64,000 bases of DNA from Stutzerimonas kunmingensis. Its GTDB lineage: Bacteria > Pseudomonadota > Gammaproteobacteria > Pseudomonadales > Pseudomonadaceae. The position numbers and the translations under genes were made by a program. This document shows positions 44,101-52,331 of this stretch, piece after piece. A model generated the notes under the pieces. That model saw nothing but the letters and a program-made list of their open reading frames with translations. It searched no databases and was not told where the DNA came from. The DNA is taken from the NCBI RefSeq assembly GCF_002929225.1, contig NZ_PISM01000014.1, positions 682,001-746,000 of the forward strand, written 5' to 3'. Each line of letters begins with the position of its first letter. Position 1 is the first letter of the stretch.

Positions 44101-46707
44101 GCCACTGCGAGACGGCAGCAGCGTGAAGCACAGTGGCAGGAAACCGGGAATCGCCAGCGCTCCGAGCACCAGCAAGATGCCGATCAGAGCAGCCGGCAGC
44201 GACAGCATCCAGCACAGGGCCAGTGCCAGCAGACTCAGCGGTGCCAGCAGCGAGCGGCGCAGGTTGTCGAGCATCTTGAAGCGCCCGATGATGGGCAATG
44301 CCTGGGGGCCGCGGCGCGCGCCGAAGATCCACGGCAGCAGCTGCCAGTCGCCGCGGGTCCAGCGGTGCTGGCGCTTGCCCGATACGTCGTAGCGCGAGGG
44401 AAACTCTTCCACCACCTCGACGTCGGTCGCCAGTCCCGCGCGGGCAAACACACCCTCGAACAGATCGTGGCTGAGCATGCTGTTTTCCGGAACTCGTCCG
44501 GCCAGCGCTGCCTCGAAGGCGTCAATGTCGTAGATGCCTTTGCCGGTGTAAGAGCCTTCGCCAAACAGATCCTGATAGACGTCGGATACGGCGGCGGCAT
44601 AGGGGTCCATGCCGCCGGGGCTGGAGAACACCCGTTGATAGAAGGAGCCTTCGCGGCCCACGGGCAGCGACGGCGTGACACGCGGCTGAAGAATCGCGTA
44701 GCCATTGATCACCCGCTGTTCGGGTACGCTGAATCGCGGCCGATTCAGCGGGTGCGCCATCTTGCCGATCAGGCGCATGGCGGCATCACGCGGCAGGCGC
44801 GTGTCCGCGTCCAGGGTGATCACGTAACGCACATCCGCGGGAATCCGCTGCGTACAGCCGGCCAGGGGCATGTAACTGGTATCGGTCGCGCCACGTAACA
44901 GCTGGTTCAGCTCATGCAGTTTGCCGCGCTTGCGCTCCCAGCCCATCCAGCAGCCTTCGCTGGGGTTGTACTGCCGGCGCCGATGCAGAATCAGAAAACG
45001 GCTGCCGCCGGGCGCCGGGCCGTAGCGCTGGTTGAGTCGCGCGATGGCATCGACCGCGACCTCCAGCAGCCGGGCGTCGCTGTCGAGAGTTTCCTGGTCG
45101 GCGTCCAGGCCATCGGTGAGCAGGGCGAAGGTGAGGTCGCCCCCGGCGCCGGCCAGGTGATGCACTTCGATTCGCTCGATCTGTTCCAGCAGGTCCGCTT
45201 CATTGGTCAGCAGCGTCGGCACCGCGACCAGGGTGCGCATCGACTGCGGCACACCGGCGGTGAGGTCCAGGCCCGGCAGCGTGCTGGCACCGAAACGCCA
45301 GGTGACCACGCGGTTGACCAGCGCCGAGGCCAGGTCCGTGATCGGCAGAAAGGCGACCAGAGCCAGCAGCGCGAGCCAGCCCGCGCCCACGCCAGCGCCG
45401 CCCATGGCCTGCAGCCCGAGGGACAGCAGCAGGGTGGTAACCAGGAGGATGGCGCCAACATAGCCGACGATGCCCAGCTGCACGTGAAAACGGCTCAGGC
45501 GCAGCCCCAGTGGTGGGCGGAAGCCGAGGCTGCGTTCGAGACCGAGACGGCCTTCGCCAATCAGGTGGTAGCCGGGGTCGGCCACGCGCTCGTCGTCGGC
45601 GATGTCACGGCTAGGTGCGGCGTTGGCGGCGTTGGCGGCGTCCAGCGCGGCGCCGGCTATCTCCAGTTCGCTGGCGCTGGAACCGCGTGCCAGTTGCTCG
45701 ATGGCACTGCGATAGAGGTTGCGTGTCGGGAAGTCCATGGCGGCAAAGGCACTGCCGCCGCGCAGCCGCTCATCCACCAGGCTGACGTCTTCGAACAGCT
45801 CGGTCCAGTCGATATCGGAGATCAACCGCATGCTGGTGATGACGTTACGCACGCTGACGTTGGAGGCGCCCTGACGCTGCTGCGAGTGCTGTACCACCTG
45901 TTCGATGGAGGTGTCCTGGCGGCCCAGCTGTTCTTCCAGCCAGCCCAGTGACGGCGTGGTGCGCGGGTCCTGGTCGCGCAAGCGCTTGGCCAGTTCCGCG
46001 GCGAAGACCTCGGACAACGGCGCCGTGCCACGCGCGGCAATTTCATCGTCCAGCGCCTTTTCCGGCGAGCTGGCCGAGAGCAGCCGGTTGGCCATCTCGT
46101 CGGCGGCCATTCGGGTTGCCCGGCCATCGGTGATCTGATCGCTCAGACGACGCAGGTTCTCGATCAGGACGATGCGCAGGGTAATGGCCACGGCCCACAG
46201 CTCGCCGATCGTCAGCGGCTGGACCTGCTGGTAGGCATTGATGAAACGGCGCAGGGTCTCGGGATCGAAATGACTGTCGGTATGGGCCACGAACGCCCAG
46301 GCCAGGCCGAAGATGCGGGGATAGCCCACAAAAGGCCCGTCAGCCAGCTTGGGCAGTTGGCGGTAGAAGCCTGGCGGCAGGTCGTCGCGAATCTCGCGGA
46401 TCTGCGCCTCGACCAGGTGGTAGTTGTCCAGCAGCCACTCTGCGGCGGGTACCACGCTGCGACCACTTTCCAGCTCGGCGGCGCTGGCGCGGTAAGCCGC
46501 CAGCAGCACCGTCGCGTTGTCGTTCAAGCGCGCGTGCAGCGGCAGCACAGCCCGAGGGCGAGGGGTGACCGGCTGGGCGGCGGCCAGGCTCCGGGCGTGA
46601 TGCTCGAGCCGCTCCGGGCCGAACAACTCGTCGCGAACGGGAGCGAGATCGCTCCAGACGGGCGAACGCTGATGGCGCCCGAGGATGTGACGGAAAACTG
46701 AGGTCAT
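38158..46707 (-). CDS. ndvB: Cyclic beta-1,2-glucan synthase (NdvB/ChvB type)
   Basis: 2849 residues, the usual size. In order: an N-terminal domain (1-400); membrane segments near 415-455; the GT84 transferase with TLDADTRLPRDAA (about 629) and RHRWTRGDWQLLPW (about 784); more membrane segments (about 815-870, 950-985); a glycoamylase-like domain with YNARDMEFTYQYSNFGVPGLG (about 1390-1410); and tandem GH94-type domains ending in a phosphorylase module with GFRDQLQDGMAL (about 2385) and GGDWNDGMNRVG (about 2525). It primes, elongates and cyclises osmoregulated periplasmic glucans at the inner membrane. ATG 46707 starts the homology. No ndvA exporter or opg modifier is adjacent. Confidence 0.95.
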   Translation of the reverse strand: MTSVFRHILGRHQRSPVWSDLAPVRDELFGPERLEHHARSLAAAQPVTPRPRAVLPLHARLNDNATVLLAAYRASAAELESGRSVVPAAEWLLDNYHLVEAQIREIRDDLPPGFYRQLPKLADGPFVGYPRIFGLAWAFVAHTDSHFDPETLRRFINAYQQVQPLTIGELWAVAITLRIVLIENLRRLSDQITDGRATRMAADEMANRLLSASSPEKALDDEIAARGTAPLSEVFAAELAKRLRDQDPRTTPSLGWLEEQLGRQDTSIEQVVQHSQQRQGASNVSVRNVITSMRLISDIDWTELFEDVSLVDERLRGGSAFAAMDFPTRNLYRSAIEQLARGSSASELEIAGAALDAANAANAAPSRDIADDERVADPGYHLIGEGRLGLERSLGFRPPLGLRLSRFHVQLGIVGYVGAILLVTTLLLSLGLQAMGGAGVGAGWLALLALVAFLPITDLASALVNRVVTWRFGASTLPGLDLTAGVPQSMRTLVAVPTLLTNEADLLEQIERIEVHHLAGAGGDLTFALLTDGLDADQETLDSDARLLEVAVDAIARLNQRYGPAPGGSRFLILHRRRQYNPSEGCWMGWERKRGKLHELNQLLRGATDTSYMPLAGCTQRIPADVRYVITLDADTRLPRDAAMRLIGKMAHPLNRPRFSVPEQRVINGYAILQPRVTPSLPVGREGSFYQRVFSSPGGMDPYAAAVSDVYQDLFGEGSYTGKGIYDIDAFEAALAGRVPENSMLSHDLFEGVFARAGLATDVEVVEEFPSRYDVSGKRQHRWTRGDWQLLPWIFGARRGPQALPIIGRFKMLDNLRRSLLAPLSLLALALCWMLSLPAALIGILLVLGALAIPGFLPLCFTLLPSRSGVSAQSHLHRLLGDLRMAASQTLLNLAFLPDQAWRMSDAIIRTLSRLYATRSHLLEWTTAAQSAISPRLKLSGFYRGMAGGTVLGVGVALLALLVAPASWPLVLPFALLWLGAPALALWASRSPRVAPSQKLADADAQELRLIARRTWRFFETFVTVADNMLPPDNFQEDPKPVVARRTSPTNMGLYLLSTVAARDFGWAGTLQTLERMETTLDSMSRLQRHRGHFFNWYATEDMRALEPAYVSAVDSGNLAGHLIALANACEEWLDQPQAPHARQGLHDNLILARQAIAALPAANGERGQPLFGVLDEIATQIGDTQALDTRSATLRQLAEKAARVAQEICPSATDDEDAQALHFWINALCQALAEHGRDRQQSAESLAAMQARLRGVAANARQMALDMDFAFLLDPERKLLSIGYGLADNSLDPSCYDLLASEARLASLFAIAKGDVTTRHWFRLGRTATPLGNASALISWSGSMFEYLMPSLVMRAPAGSLLEQTNRLVVQRQQEYGNDHHAPWGVSESAYNARDMEFTYQYSNFGVPGLGLKRGLAENLVIAPYATGLATMVDATGAQANFRRMTEMGALGRYGFFEALDFTPTRLPDGQAFVIVRNYMAHHQGMTIVAIANTLQDGQMRARFHREPMIQACELLLQERMPRDVAIAHPRAEEVKIRAVEGGGDPQSLRRLKGSAASGAPVTHLLSNGRYAVMLTAAGAGYSRWRDLAITRWREDVSRDDYGSFVFLRDTEDGRVWPAGGQPLGSDALSHEVIFGEDHAEFIRHDLDLTTTMDVLVSGEDDSEVRRVSLANSGREARDIELTSYSEVVLTTPATDNAHQAFAKLFVVTEYLPEFGALTATRRLRSEGEQPIWAAHFAVVEGEILSDPQYETDRARFIGQRPSVAAAAVVAEGQPLSNSVGTVLDPIFSLKYRIRVAPGKVARVAFWTLVADSRDELLSLIEKHHDRSAYDRAKTLAWTQAQVQLRHLDIKPAEAADFQRLAAPILYADPKFRAPSAAIIQGAGAQSGLWPHAISGDLPIVLLRIDDIQDIAQVRQLLRAHEYWRMKRLAVDLVILNEHASSYLQDLQIAIETAVRSSQSRPRFGAELAQGSVYMLRADLLSGEARALLRSVARVALIARRGPIDKQLANTLLLGDAVAAHFATPPSRPVVAAPGPTGSELAQGLEFFNGLGGFDKDGREYVTLLESGSTTPAPWINVIANPRFGFQVSAQGSGYTWAENSRENQLTPWSNDPVTDPCGEAFYVRDERSGALFSPTAQPIRDDGLYVARHGHGYSRFEHQAEGIALDLLQYVALGDPIKISRLTLRNLSSKPRRLSVTSYSEWVLGTARGTSGPFIVTQRDASSGLLLAHNPWSSAFPGRISFADLGGRQTAWTADRSEFLGRNSGPATPAALLTGKPLSASVGAGMDPCAALQCGVELAPGESIEIVAFLGQCASADEARALVERYRQADLDAVLREVTEHWDRALGSVQVKTPDRAMDIMLNGWLLYQTLACRIWARSAFYQASGAYGFRDQLQDGMALTFSQPEATRSHILRAASRQFPEGDVQHWWLPHSGQGVRTRISDDRVWLAFATATYIQVSGDAAILEEPVSFLEGPLLKPGEHDAFFQPMIADEAASLFEHCARGLDQCLELTGELGLPLIGGGDWNDGMNRVGEDGKGESVWLGWLLLRTIELFAPLAEQRGSMAGAQRAERWREHALALADSLEEKAWDGEWYRRATFDDGTWLGSKDSDECRIDSIAQSWAVLSGAADPARAKQAMASVQHHLIREHDGLALLFTPPFDKTPKEPGYIKGYPAGLRENGGQYSHAAMWAMLAFAKLGDGDAACGMFKLLNPINHALTPKESQRYKVEPYVVAADVYGVAPHNGRGGWTWYTGAAGWMYRAGVEGILGIRREGEWLIVDPCISSHWPAFEATITLGETRYAIRVENPGQANRGIQHARLDEGPLDCMNGYVRLALDGGQHQVVLTL

Positions 46708-47083
46708 GAGCGCCTGTCCGACTAGCGGAGATAGGGGAACAGGCGTTAGTGCGCCGGCTCCTGTCGGGAGGAACCACGGCGGCAAGCTTTCGGAACAACG
46801 GGAAACCGATTGCCGGTTTCTGCCAAATCGCCGTACGGCCTCGTGCATGCACCAGACCGCGTGGCGGTATGGCAGAGGCTTCAAGAATCGGCGCCATGAA
46901 AGCGGAGGGCCCTTCGGCCACTCCGTTTGCAGGAAGAATGCTGTCGCAGCAATTGCTCCACGATACAGCATAGGCACTTTTATTGTCGGTGCTTCGCCGC
47001 CTGGCCCTCAGGCGCGATCGGCATGCCGGCTCTGGCGAATCAAGGGGGCGAGACCGGTTTGGGCGAGGCTTGTGTTGCCCCTG
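46708..47083. other. 376-base intergenic region upstream of ndvB
   Basis: No gene is supported. The ndvB frame stays open to 46977 without conserved sequence. A partly AT-rich stretch (46960-47000, TAGGCACTTTTATTGTCGG) could hold the ndvB promoter. I saw no clear terminator, repeat or small RNA. Confidence 0.4.
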
Positions 47084-47485
47084 TCAGAGGCCACCCAGCA
47101 GGTCGTGCGCATCGAGCAGACGCCAGGCGATTTCCGGCTGTTTCTCCAGCCCGCGGCGTACGGCGGCGGCGATGGCGGGGCGGGTCTTGCGGCAGAGGCC
47201 GGGCTGTTCGGCAAACTCGATGGCGATGCCGCGCATGCTGCGCACCTCGTTGTGGCCGGGGGCGACGGTCATGCGGATGCCGAGCTGGTCGAGCATGCGT
47301 TTCTGCACGCGCTCAAGATCGTCCAGGCTCTGCACGTTTTCCAGACGTTCGAGCAGGCGGCGTTCCTCGTGACGGGTCAGCATGAGAATGCGCACGTCGG
47401 CGCCGGCTGTTTCCAGCAGCTCGTCACGCCGACAGGTGCAGGTGCCGGGCGGGCAGGATGGGCGAAGCGGCGGCAGGCTATTCAT
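47084..47485 (-). CDS. Conserved hypothetical protein with N-terminal cysteine cluster
   Basis: 133 residues. It starts MNSLPPLRPSCPPGTCTCRR, with three cysteines in C-x4-C-x-C spacing near the N-terminus, and the rest is mainly helical (EERRLLERLENVQSLDDLER). The cysteine cluster could bind a metal or iron-sulfur centre; that is inference. The small, charged, helical protein is typical of pseudomonad-restricted families. It sits upstream of no obvious partner and is divergent from the CAP gene. Confidence 0.7.
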   Translation of the reverse strand: MNSLPPLRPSCPPGTCTCRRDELLETAGADVRILMLTRHEERRLLERLENVQSLDDLERVQKRMLDQLGIRMTVAPGHNEVRSMRGIAIEFAEQPGLCRKTRPAIAAAVRRGLEKQPEIAWRLLDAHDLLGGL

Positions 47486-47638
47486 GGCTCTCGATCATAG
47501 CCAAGCCGGCGCAATGCGCACAGCCAGTGGCGTTGTGCCTGCGCGGAGATGACAAGCGTGGCAGCGTCGCGCACCATGGCGCTTCATTTCTGCGCCGGGT
47601 GCGCCTCGTTCCGTCAGGGATTTAGCTGGAGAACTGTC

Positions 47639-48475
47639 ATGCGTGTTCTGTCATCCGTCCTGCTGATCGCAACCTTGTGCGTTGCTGGCGCTGCTGTGGC
47701 CGAGGAGGCCCGCCTGGTCGAGGCGATCAATGCCTACCGTGGTGAAGTGCAGCGCTGTGGCGACAAGGCGAGCGAAGAGCTGCCGCCGCTTACCGCCGAC
47801 TCGCGCCTGAATCTGCCGGTCGATAGTGCGGGTGATTTGCAGCAGGCGCTGTCCCGCGCGGGCTATCCGATGGTAACCGTGCAGGCGATTACGCTGTCCG
47901 GCCCGCGGGATGCCCAGGCCGCGATGCAGGCGCTGCGCGAGAGCTTCTGTCGGGTGATCCTCGATCCGCAGTTCGCCGATATCGGTGTGAGCCGCAATGA
48001 CCGTGACTGGCGCATCGTTGTGGCGCGGCCGTTGCTCGATGGTCGTCTGGGTGACTGGCAGGCCGAAGGGCAGAAGCTGCTGGAGCAGATCAACACGGCC
48101 CGCGCCTCCGCCCGCCGTTGCGGTAAGCAGGACTTCGCCGCAGCCGGGCCGCTCAGCTGGAACGAGACGCTGGGCAGTACCGCCGAAGCCCACAGCCGGG
48201 CCATGGCCAATGGCAACTTCTTCAGTCATCTGAGCGAGGACGGCCGCACCCCAGGCGACCGCGCCGAGCTGGCGGGTTACGCCGGCAGGCAGGTCGGCGA
48301 AAACATCGCCGCGGCGCTGCCGACTACCCGCAAAGTGCTGGACGGCTGGCTGGCCAGCCCCGGCCATTGCGCCAATCTGATGAATCCGCAGTTCAGCGAG
48401 CTTGGCGCGGCCTACGCGGTCGATCCGCAGAGCGACGCGGCCATCTACTGGACGGCGATGTTCGGCGCGCCTTGA
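47639..48475 (+). CDS. Secreted CAP-domain protein
   Basis: 278 residues. A signal peptide (MRVLSSVLLIATLCVAGAAVAEE) is followed by a degenerate first half (about 24-140) and a CAP/SCP domain (about 150-278). The CAP domain shows LLEQINTARASARRCG, LSWNETLGSTAEAHSRAMAN, FFSHLSEDGRTPGDRAELAGY, GENIAAAL and GHCANLMNPQFSELGAAYA. The His and Glu of the CAP site are present. Two cysteine pairs suggest periplasmic disulfides. The function of bacterial CAP proteins is unknown. The start ATG has GGAGA 9 bases upstream. Confidence 0.87.
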   Translation: MRVLSSVLLIATLCVAGAAVAEEARLVEAINAYRGEVQRCGDKASEELPPLTADSRLNLPVDSAGDLQQALSRAGYPMVTVQAITLSGPRDAQAAMQALRESFCRVILDPQFADIGVSRNDRDWRIVVARPLLDGRLGDWQAEGQKLLEQINTARASARRCGKQDFAAAGPLSWNETLGSTAEAHSRAMANGNFFSHLSEDGRTPGDRAELAGYAGRQVGENIAAALPTTRKVLDGWLASPGHCANLMNPQFSELGAAYAVDPQSDAAIYWTAMFGAP

Positions 48476-48581
48476 ACAGTCGTTCAGCGACCGCCCCCGC
48501 AAAGCCGGCGTTGGCTGGATTGTTGAGCGATCCGGCCGAGCGCGCTGTCAGACAGACCTGTTCCCATCAGCAGGGTTGCCC

Positions 48582-50528
48582 TTGAGCGATATCCCTACCC
48601 CCGAGCAACTACCTGCCGTGCTGGCGGGCCCGCTGCTGCGGCGTACCGAGCCTGGCCTTCTGACGTTCTGGCTGGTTGGCTCGCGGCCGCTCGAGCTGTC
48701 GCTGATTCTCGAAAGCCCGGCGGTCGGACTGCAACAATCTGTGTCGCTCGGCGAGCTGAGCTGCCAGCGCCTGCCCATCGGCAGACACGCGGTGGTACAC
48801 CTGATTCATCTGGTGCCGGACGCACCGCTACCCACCGATTGCCTGATCGAGTACGACCTGCGCATCCACGATGGTGCAGTGGAGCAGGGCATCGCCGGCT
48901 GGGCGCCGCACCTGCTCTACGACGGCGCGACGCGGCCGAGCTTCGTCATCAAGTCGAGGCTCGATCGCGTGCTGCATGGTTCCTGCCGCAAGCCGCACCA
49001 CGCCGCGACAGATGGTCTGCTGTGTGTCGACGAACGGCTGAGTGACGCGCTGGACAGTCCGGCCGAGCGCCCGGCCGTGCTGCTGATGACGGGCGATCAG
49101 GTCTATGCCGATGATGTCGCCGGGCCGATGCTGGTGGCGATCCACGCATTGGTGCGCCGGCTGGGGCTTTATGGCGAACAGCTCGAAGGTGCGGTGGTGA
49201 ACAATAGCGATGAGCTGGTGACCCATCCGGCCAGCTATTACCGTCGCGAGCAGCTGTTGCCCGCATTCAAGTCTAACGAGGCGTTGCGCGAGCGCTTCTT
49301 CGGTGGCGTGGAAAAGCCGGTGTTCACCACCGCCAACGGGCAGAACCATCTGATCAGCCTGGGCGAGGTCATGGCGATGTACCTGCTCGTCTGGTCGCCG
49401 ACACCCTGGTCGCTGATCGCCCCGCAGATGCCCGCGCTGGAGCCAGCCGAGGCCGAGCGTTACCGGAGTGAAGAGGCCTGCCTGCAAGGTTTTATCGCGG
49501 GACTGCCGAAGGTGGCCCGCGCCCTGGCTCATATGCCGTCGCTGATGATCTTCGATGACCACGACATCACCGACGACTGGAATCTCTCCGCGCGCTGGGA
49601 AGAGACTGCCTACGGCCATCCGCTGTCGCGGCGCATCATTGGCAACGCGCTGCTCGCCTATCTGCTGTGTCAGGCCTGGGGCAACGATCCGACGCGTTTC
49701 GCCGAGTTGCTGCTGCCGGTGCGTGAGCTGCTGGCGACGGCGAGCGATGGCTGGCTGGATTGCGCGGCGCAGGATCAGCTGATCGATACGCTGTTCAGGC
49801 TCGACGGCTGGGGCTACGAGCTGCCCACCGATCCGCCGCTGGTGGTGCTGGACACGCGCACCCGGCGCTGGCGCAGCGAGCGCAACCTCAGTCGCCCGTC
49901 AGGCCTGATGGATTGGGAAGCGCTGAGCGAATTCCAGCAGAACATTCTCGACAAGCCGTCGGTGCTGATCGTCTCGCCGGCACCGATGTTCGGCGTCAAG
50001 CTGATCGAGGCGGTGCAGCGCGTGTTCAGCTGGGCCGGCCAGCCGTTGCTGGTCGATGCGGAGAACTGGATGGCCCATCGCGGCGCCGCCCACGTGATGA
50101 TGAACATCTTTCGCCACACGCGAACGCCGGGAAACTATGTGGTGCTGTCCGGCGACGTGCATTACTCCTTCGTCTACGAAGTGCACATTCGCGGTCGCGA
50201 TACGGCGCCCCAGCTGTGGCAGATCACCAGCAGCGGCGTGAAGAACGAGTTTCCGCGGCGCCTGCTGGACTGGTTCGATCGCCTCAACCGCTGGCTCTAC
50301 GCGCCCTGGTCGCCACTGAACTGGCTGACCAAGCGCCGCCGGCTGGAAGTCGTGCCGCGCGTGCCTGACCGCAGCAACGCCGGCGAACGGCTATGGAACG
50401 GCTCGGGTATCGGCCTGCTGCTGCTCGACGAGCAGGGCAGGCCGCGTGAGATCTACCAGTTGAATGCCGATGGCACGGCACCAGTGGCTTTTCTTGCCGA
50501 GCGCGCTCGCCGTCGTGGCGAGGCGTAG
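48582..50528 (+). CDS. PhoD-like metallophosphatase
   Basis: 648 residues with metal-site motifs LLMTGDQVYADDV (about 168-180), MIFDDHDITDDWN (about 317-329) and NYVVLSGDVHYSFVYEVHI (about 515-533). These match the PhoD-like family (PF09423), but there is no signal peptide, so a cytoplasmic phosphatase or phosphodiesterase is likely. The start is taken as TTG 48582 (LSDIPTPEQLPAVL) with AGGG upstream. The frame is open to 48402, inside the CAP gene, where it is only a shadow. It lies 106 bases after the CAP stop, possibly co-transcribed. Confidence 0.82.
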   Translation: MSDIPTPEQLPAVLAGPLLRRTEPGLLTFWLVGSRPLELSLILESPAVGLQQSVSLGELSCQRLPIGRHAVVHLIHLVPDAPLPTDCLIEYDLRIHDGAVEQGIAGWAPHLLYDGATRPSFVIKSRLDRVLHGSCRKPHHAATDGLLCVDERLSDALDSPAERPAVLLMTGDQVYADDVAGPMLVAIHALVRRLGLYGEQLEGAVVNNSDELVTHPASYYRREQLLPAFKSNEALRERFFGGVEKPVFTTANGQNHLISLGEVMAMYLLVWSPTPWSLIAPQMPALEPAEAERYRSEEACLQGFIAGLPKVARALAHMPSLMIFDDHDITDDWNLSARWEETAYGHPLSRRIIGNALLAYLLCQAWGNDPTRFAELLLPVRELLATASDGWLDCAAQDQLIDTLFRLDGWGYELPTDPPLVVLDTRTRRWRSERNLSRPSGLMDWEALSEFQQNILDKPSVLIVSPAPMFGVKLIEAVQRVFSWAGQPLLVDAENWMAHRGAAHVMMNIFRHTRTPGNYVVLSGDVHYSFVYEVHIRGRDTAPQLWQITSSGVKNEFPRRLLDWFDRLNRWLYAPWSPLNWLTKRRRLEVVPRVPDRSNAGERLWNGSGIGLLLLDEQGRPREIYQLNADGTAPVAFLAERARRRGEA

Positions 50529-50545
50529 CCGCGTGCCCCGCGGGA

Positions 50546-51193
50546 TCACGCGCGTCGCTCCACATCGCTGACCGCCATCCGTTCGGATCGCAACTCCTCC
50601 AGGGCATGGCGGGTGATCTGTACCGCCGCGCTGATAGAGAGCAACGCCATGATCGTCGCCACGATCAGGTCGGGCCAGCCGGCACCGGTGCCGAACACCC
50701 CCAGCGCGGCCAGCATCACCGCCAGGTTGCCGAGCGCATCGTTGCGGCTGCATAGCCAGACGCTGCGCATGTTGCTGTCGCCTTCGCGGTAGGCGTAGAG
50801 CATGGCGGCCACCGCGATATTGGCCAGCAGCGCGATCACGCCGACGACGCCCATGGTCGAGGCATGCGGCACGCTGCCATCGACGAAATTGCCAATCGCG
50901 ACCACCAGGATGAACACGCCAAACAGGCCCATGGTCAGCGCCTTGGCCAGCGACGCCCGCGCCCGCATCACCACGCCCAGGCCCAGCACGAACAGGCTGA
51001 CGCCGTAGTTGGCCGCATCGCCGAAGAAATCCAGCGAGTCCGCCAGCAGCGATACCGACCCCGAGCGCACGCCTGCGCCGATCTCGACGCCGAACATCGC
51101 CAGGTTGATCAGCAGCGCAATCCAGAGAATGCGCCGATAGCGTCCGCGTGCCGCCGCGGTGGCGCAGCCGCCGCTGCAACAATTTCCCGCCAT
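50546..51193 (-). CDS. Cation diffusion facilitator family transporter
   Basis: 215 residues. A cysteine-rich N-terminus (MAGNCCSGGCA) may bind metal, then six membrane segments follow, with LLADSLDFFGDAANYGVSLF (metal site D-x3-D type in helix 2) and SRNDALGNLAVMLAALGVF in helix 5. The C-terminal cytoplasmic domain is short. Members export Zn2+, Cd2+, Co2+ and similar ions. It is divergent from a MerR regulator across a MerR-type promoter, so metal induction is expected. Confidence 0.88.
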   Translation of the reverse strand: MAGNCCSGGCATAAARGRYRRILWIALLINLAMFGVEIGAGVRSGSVSLLADSLDFFGDAANYGVSLFVLGLGVVMRARASLAKALTMGLFGVFILVVAIGNFVDGSVPHASTMGVVGVIALLANIAVAAMLYAYREGDSNMRSVWLCSRNDALGNLAVMLAALGVFGTGAGWPDLIVATIMALLSISAAVQITRHALEELRSERMAVSDVERRA

Positions 51194-51221
51194 GACATCG
51201 CCTCCAGTTGTCGATGGCGCT

Positions 51222-51252
51222 ACGCTAAACCCTGTAGCCACTACAGGGTCAA
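51222..51252 (-). promoter_or_regulatory. MerR-type promoter of the CDF gene, 19-bp spacer with operator dyad
   Basis: On the minus strand TTGACC (-35, plus 51247-51252) and TAGCGT (-10, plus 51222-51227) are separated by 19 bases. The spacer is occupied by the dyad ACCCTGTAG-N3-CTACAGGGT (51229-51249). Overlong spacers that MerR proteins underwind are the hallmark of this family. The ACCCTGTAG/CTACAGGGT halves resemble operators of metal-responsive MerR proteins such as CadR/PbrR. The predicted start is about 20 bases before the CDF ATG. Confidence 0.8.
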
Positions 51253-51255
51253 GCG

Positions 51256-51657
51256 ATGCCACTTACCATCGGCAAACTCAGCAAGGCCACGGCAGTGAAC
51301 GTGGAGACCATCCGCTATTACGAGCGCATCGGGCTGCTTGCGGCACCGTCGCGCACCGAATCCGGCTATCGCACTTTCAGCGAGCAGGACGCCGCGCGGC
51401 TGCGTTTCATCAAGCGTGGGCGGGAGCTGGGGTTTTCCCTCGACGAGATCCGCACCATGGTCGAGCTGGCCGACCAGCCCGAGCATGCCTGCACCGATGT
51501 CGATCGCCTGGTGCAGACGCATCTGGTCGAAGTGCGCCAGCGCATCGCCGATCTGCAGCGGCTCGAAGCGGAGCTGCAGCGCCTGGCGGGCTGCAGCGAA
51601 TCGTCGGTCCGCGAGTGCCGCATCATCGAAACCCTGACGGGAGTGCGTCGGCCGTAG
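51256..51657 (+). CDS. MerR family metal-responsive regulator
   Basis: 133 residues. Winged helix (MPLTIGKLSKATAVNVETIR, YYERIGLLAAPSRTESGYR), coiled coil (VEVRQRIADLQRLEAELQRL) and a C-terminal loop with Cys at HACTDVD (about 79), LAGCSES and RECRI. The Cys-79 / C-terminal CxxxxxxxC spacing is like the metal-binding set of CadR/ZntR/CueR relatives. It should repress and activate the divergent CDF gene from the dyad at 51229-51249. The identity of the metal is open. Confidence 0.9.
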   Translation: MPLTIGKLSKATAVNVETIRYYERIGLLAAPSRTESGYRTFSEQDAARLRFIKRGRELGFSLDEIRTMVELADQPEHACTDVDRLVQTHLVEVRQRIADLQRLEAELQRLAGCSESSVRECRIIETLTGVRRP

Positions 51658-51786
51658 GTCCGCGGTTGCGCGACTCGGTGCGCACGCACCGCACATCGAG
51701 ATGTCCAGCGCTGACGAAACGCACGGTCTGCCTTCGGGTTCCAAGGCAATGTCACCAAAGCCCATTGTTGCCAGAGGACAGCTGCC

Positions 51787-51930
51787 ATGATCGATCCAGA
51801 CGACCCGCTCAAGGACGGCCTGACCCCGCCGGATTACGACGAGTACGGCGATGTGCCGGACTCGGGCGAAAGCGATTCAGGCACCGATTCGAACGACCAG
51901 CCGGAAGCCGATCAGAGCCCGCTCGGATAG
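51787..51930 (+). CDS. Small acidic protein, 47 residues
   Basis: MIDPDDPLKDGLTPPDYDEY onward. Asp, Glu, Ser and Pro dominate, so it is probably disordered. AGAGGA lies 13 bases before the ATG, rather far. No family is recognised. A plausible small gene, but composition alone could arise by chance. Confidence 0.5.
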   Translation: MIDPDDPLKDGLTPPDYDEYGDVPDSGESDSGTDSNDQPEADQSPLG

Positions 51931-52060
51931 ACGCCGGCACCGGCGGGACGTCATGCAAAGGCTGCATCGCTGGACAATTCGAGCCGCCCGGCCTAAAAAG
52001 GCGCGCTGCGCCCGGAGGCGCAGGCGCCAACCGGTAGCAGCGTCCAGAAGCAGGTGAATC

Positions 52061-52189
52061 GTGAGAAAGAAAAAGCCCGTAGACCCCGTCCGCCAAGCCC
52101 AGAAGAACCGCGCCCATCGCATCGGCTGGCTGATTGCCCTGGCTGGCATCGTGGTGGGTTTCGCGCTGGTGATGATGAAATCGGCATAG
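52061..52189 (+). CDS. Small single-span membrane protein, 42 residues
   Basis: GTG start: MRKKKPVDPVRQAQKNRAHR, then one membrane helix IGWLIALAGIVVGFALVMM. AGGTG precedes the GTG by 7 bases. A very basic N-terminus followed by a single helix suggests an inner-membrane protein with N-in topology. It resembles small pseudomonad membrane proteins without known function. Confidence 0.65.
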   Translation: MRKKKPVDPVRQAQKNRAHRIGWLIALAGIVVGFALVMMKSA

Positions 52190-52331
52190 CCAGTACGTGC
52201 CGGCGGTTTCCGTAGCGGCTCACGACGCTGCTGAAAAGCACAGTGCTCTTACAATAACGCCCCGTGTGCAGCAGACAGCCCGCGGCTGTCCGCGCGGGCT
52301 GCCGGCACCGAATCATCACGAGAGGAATACC

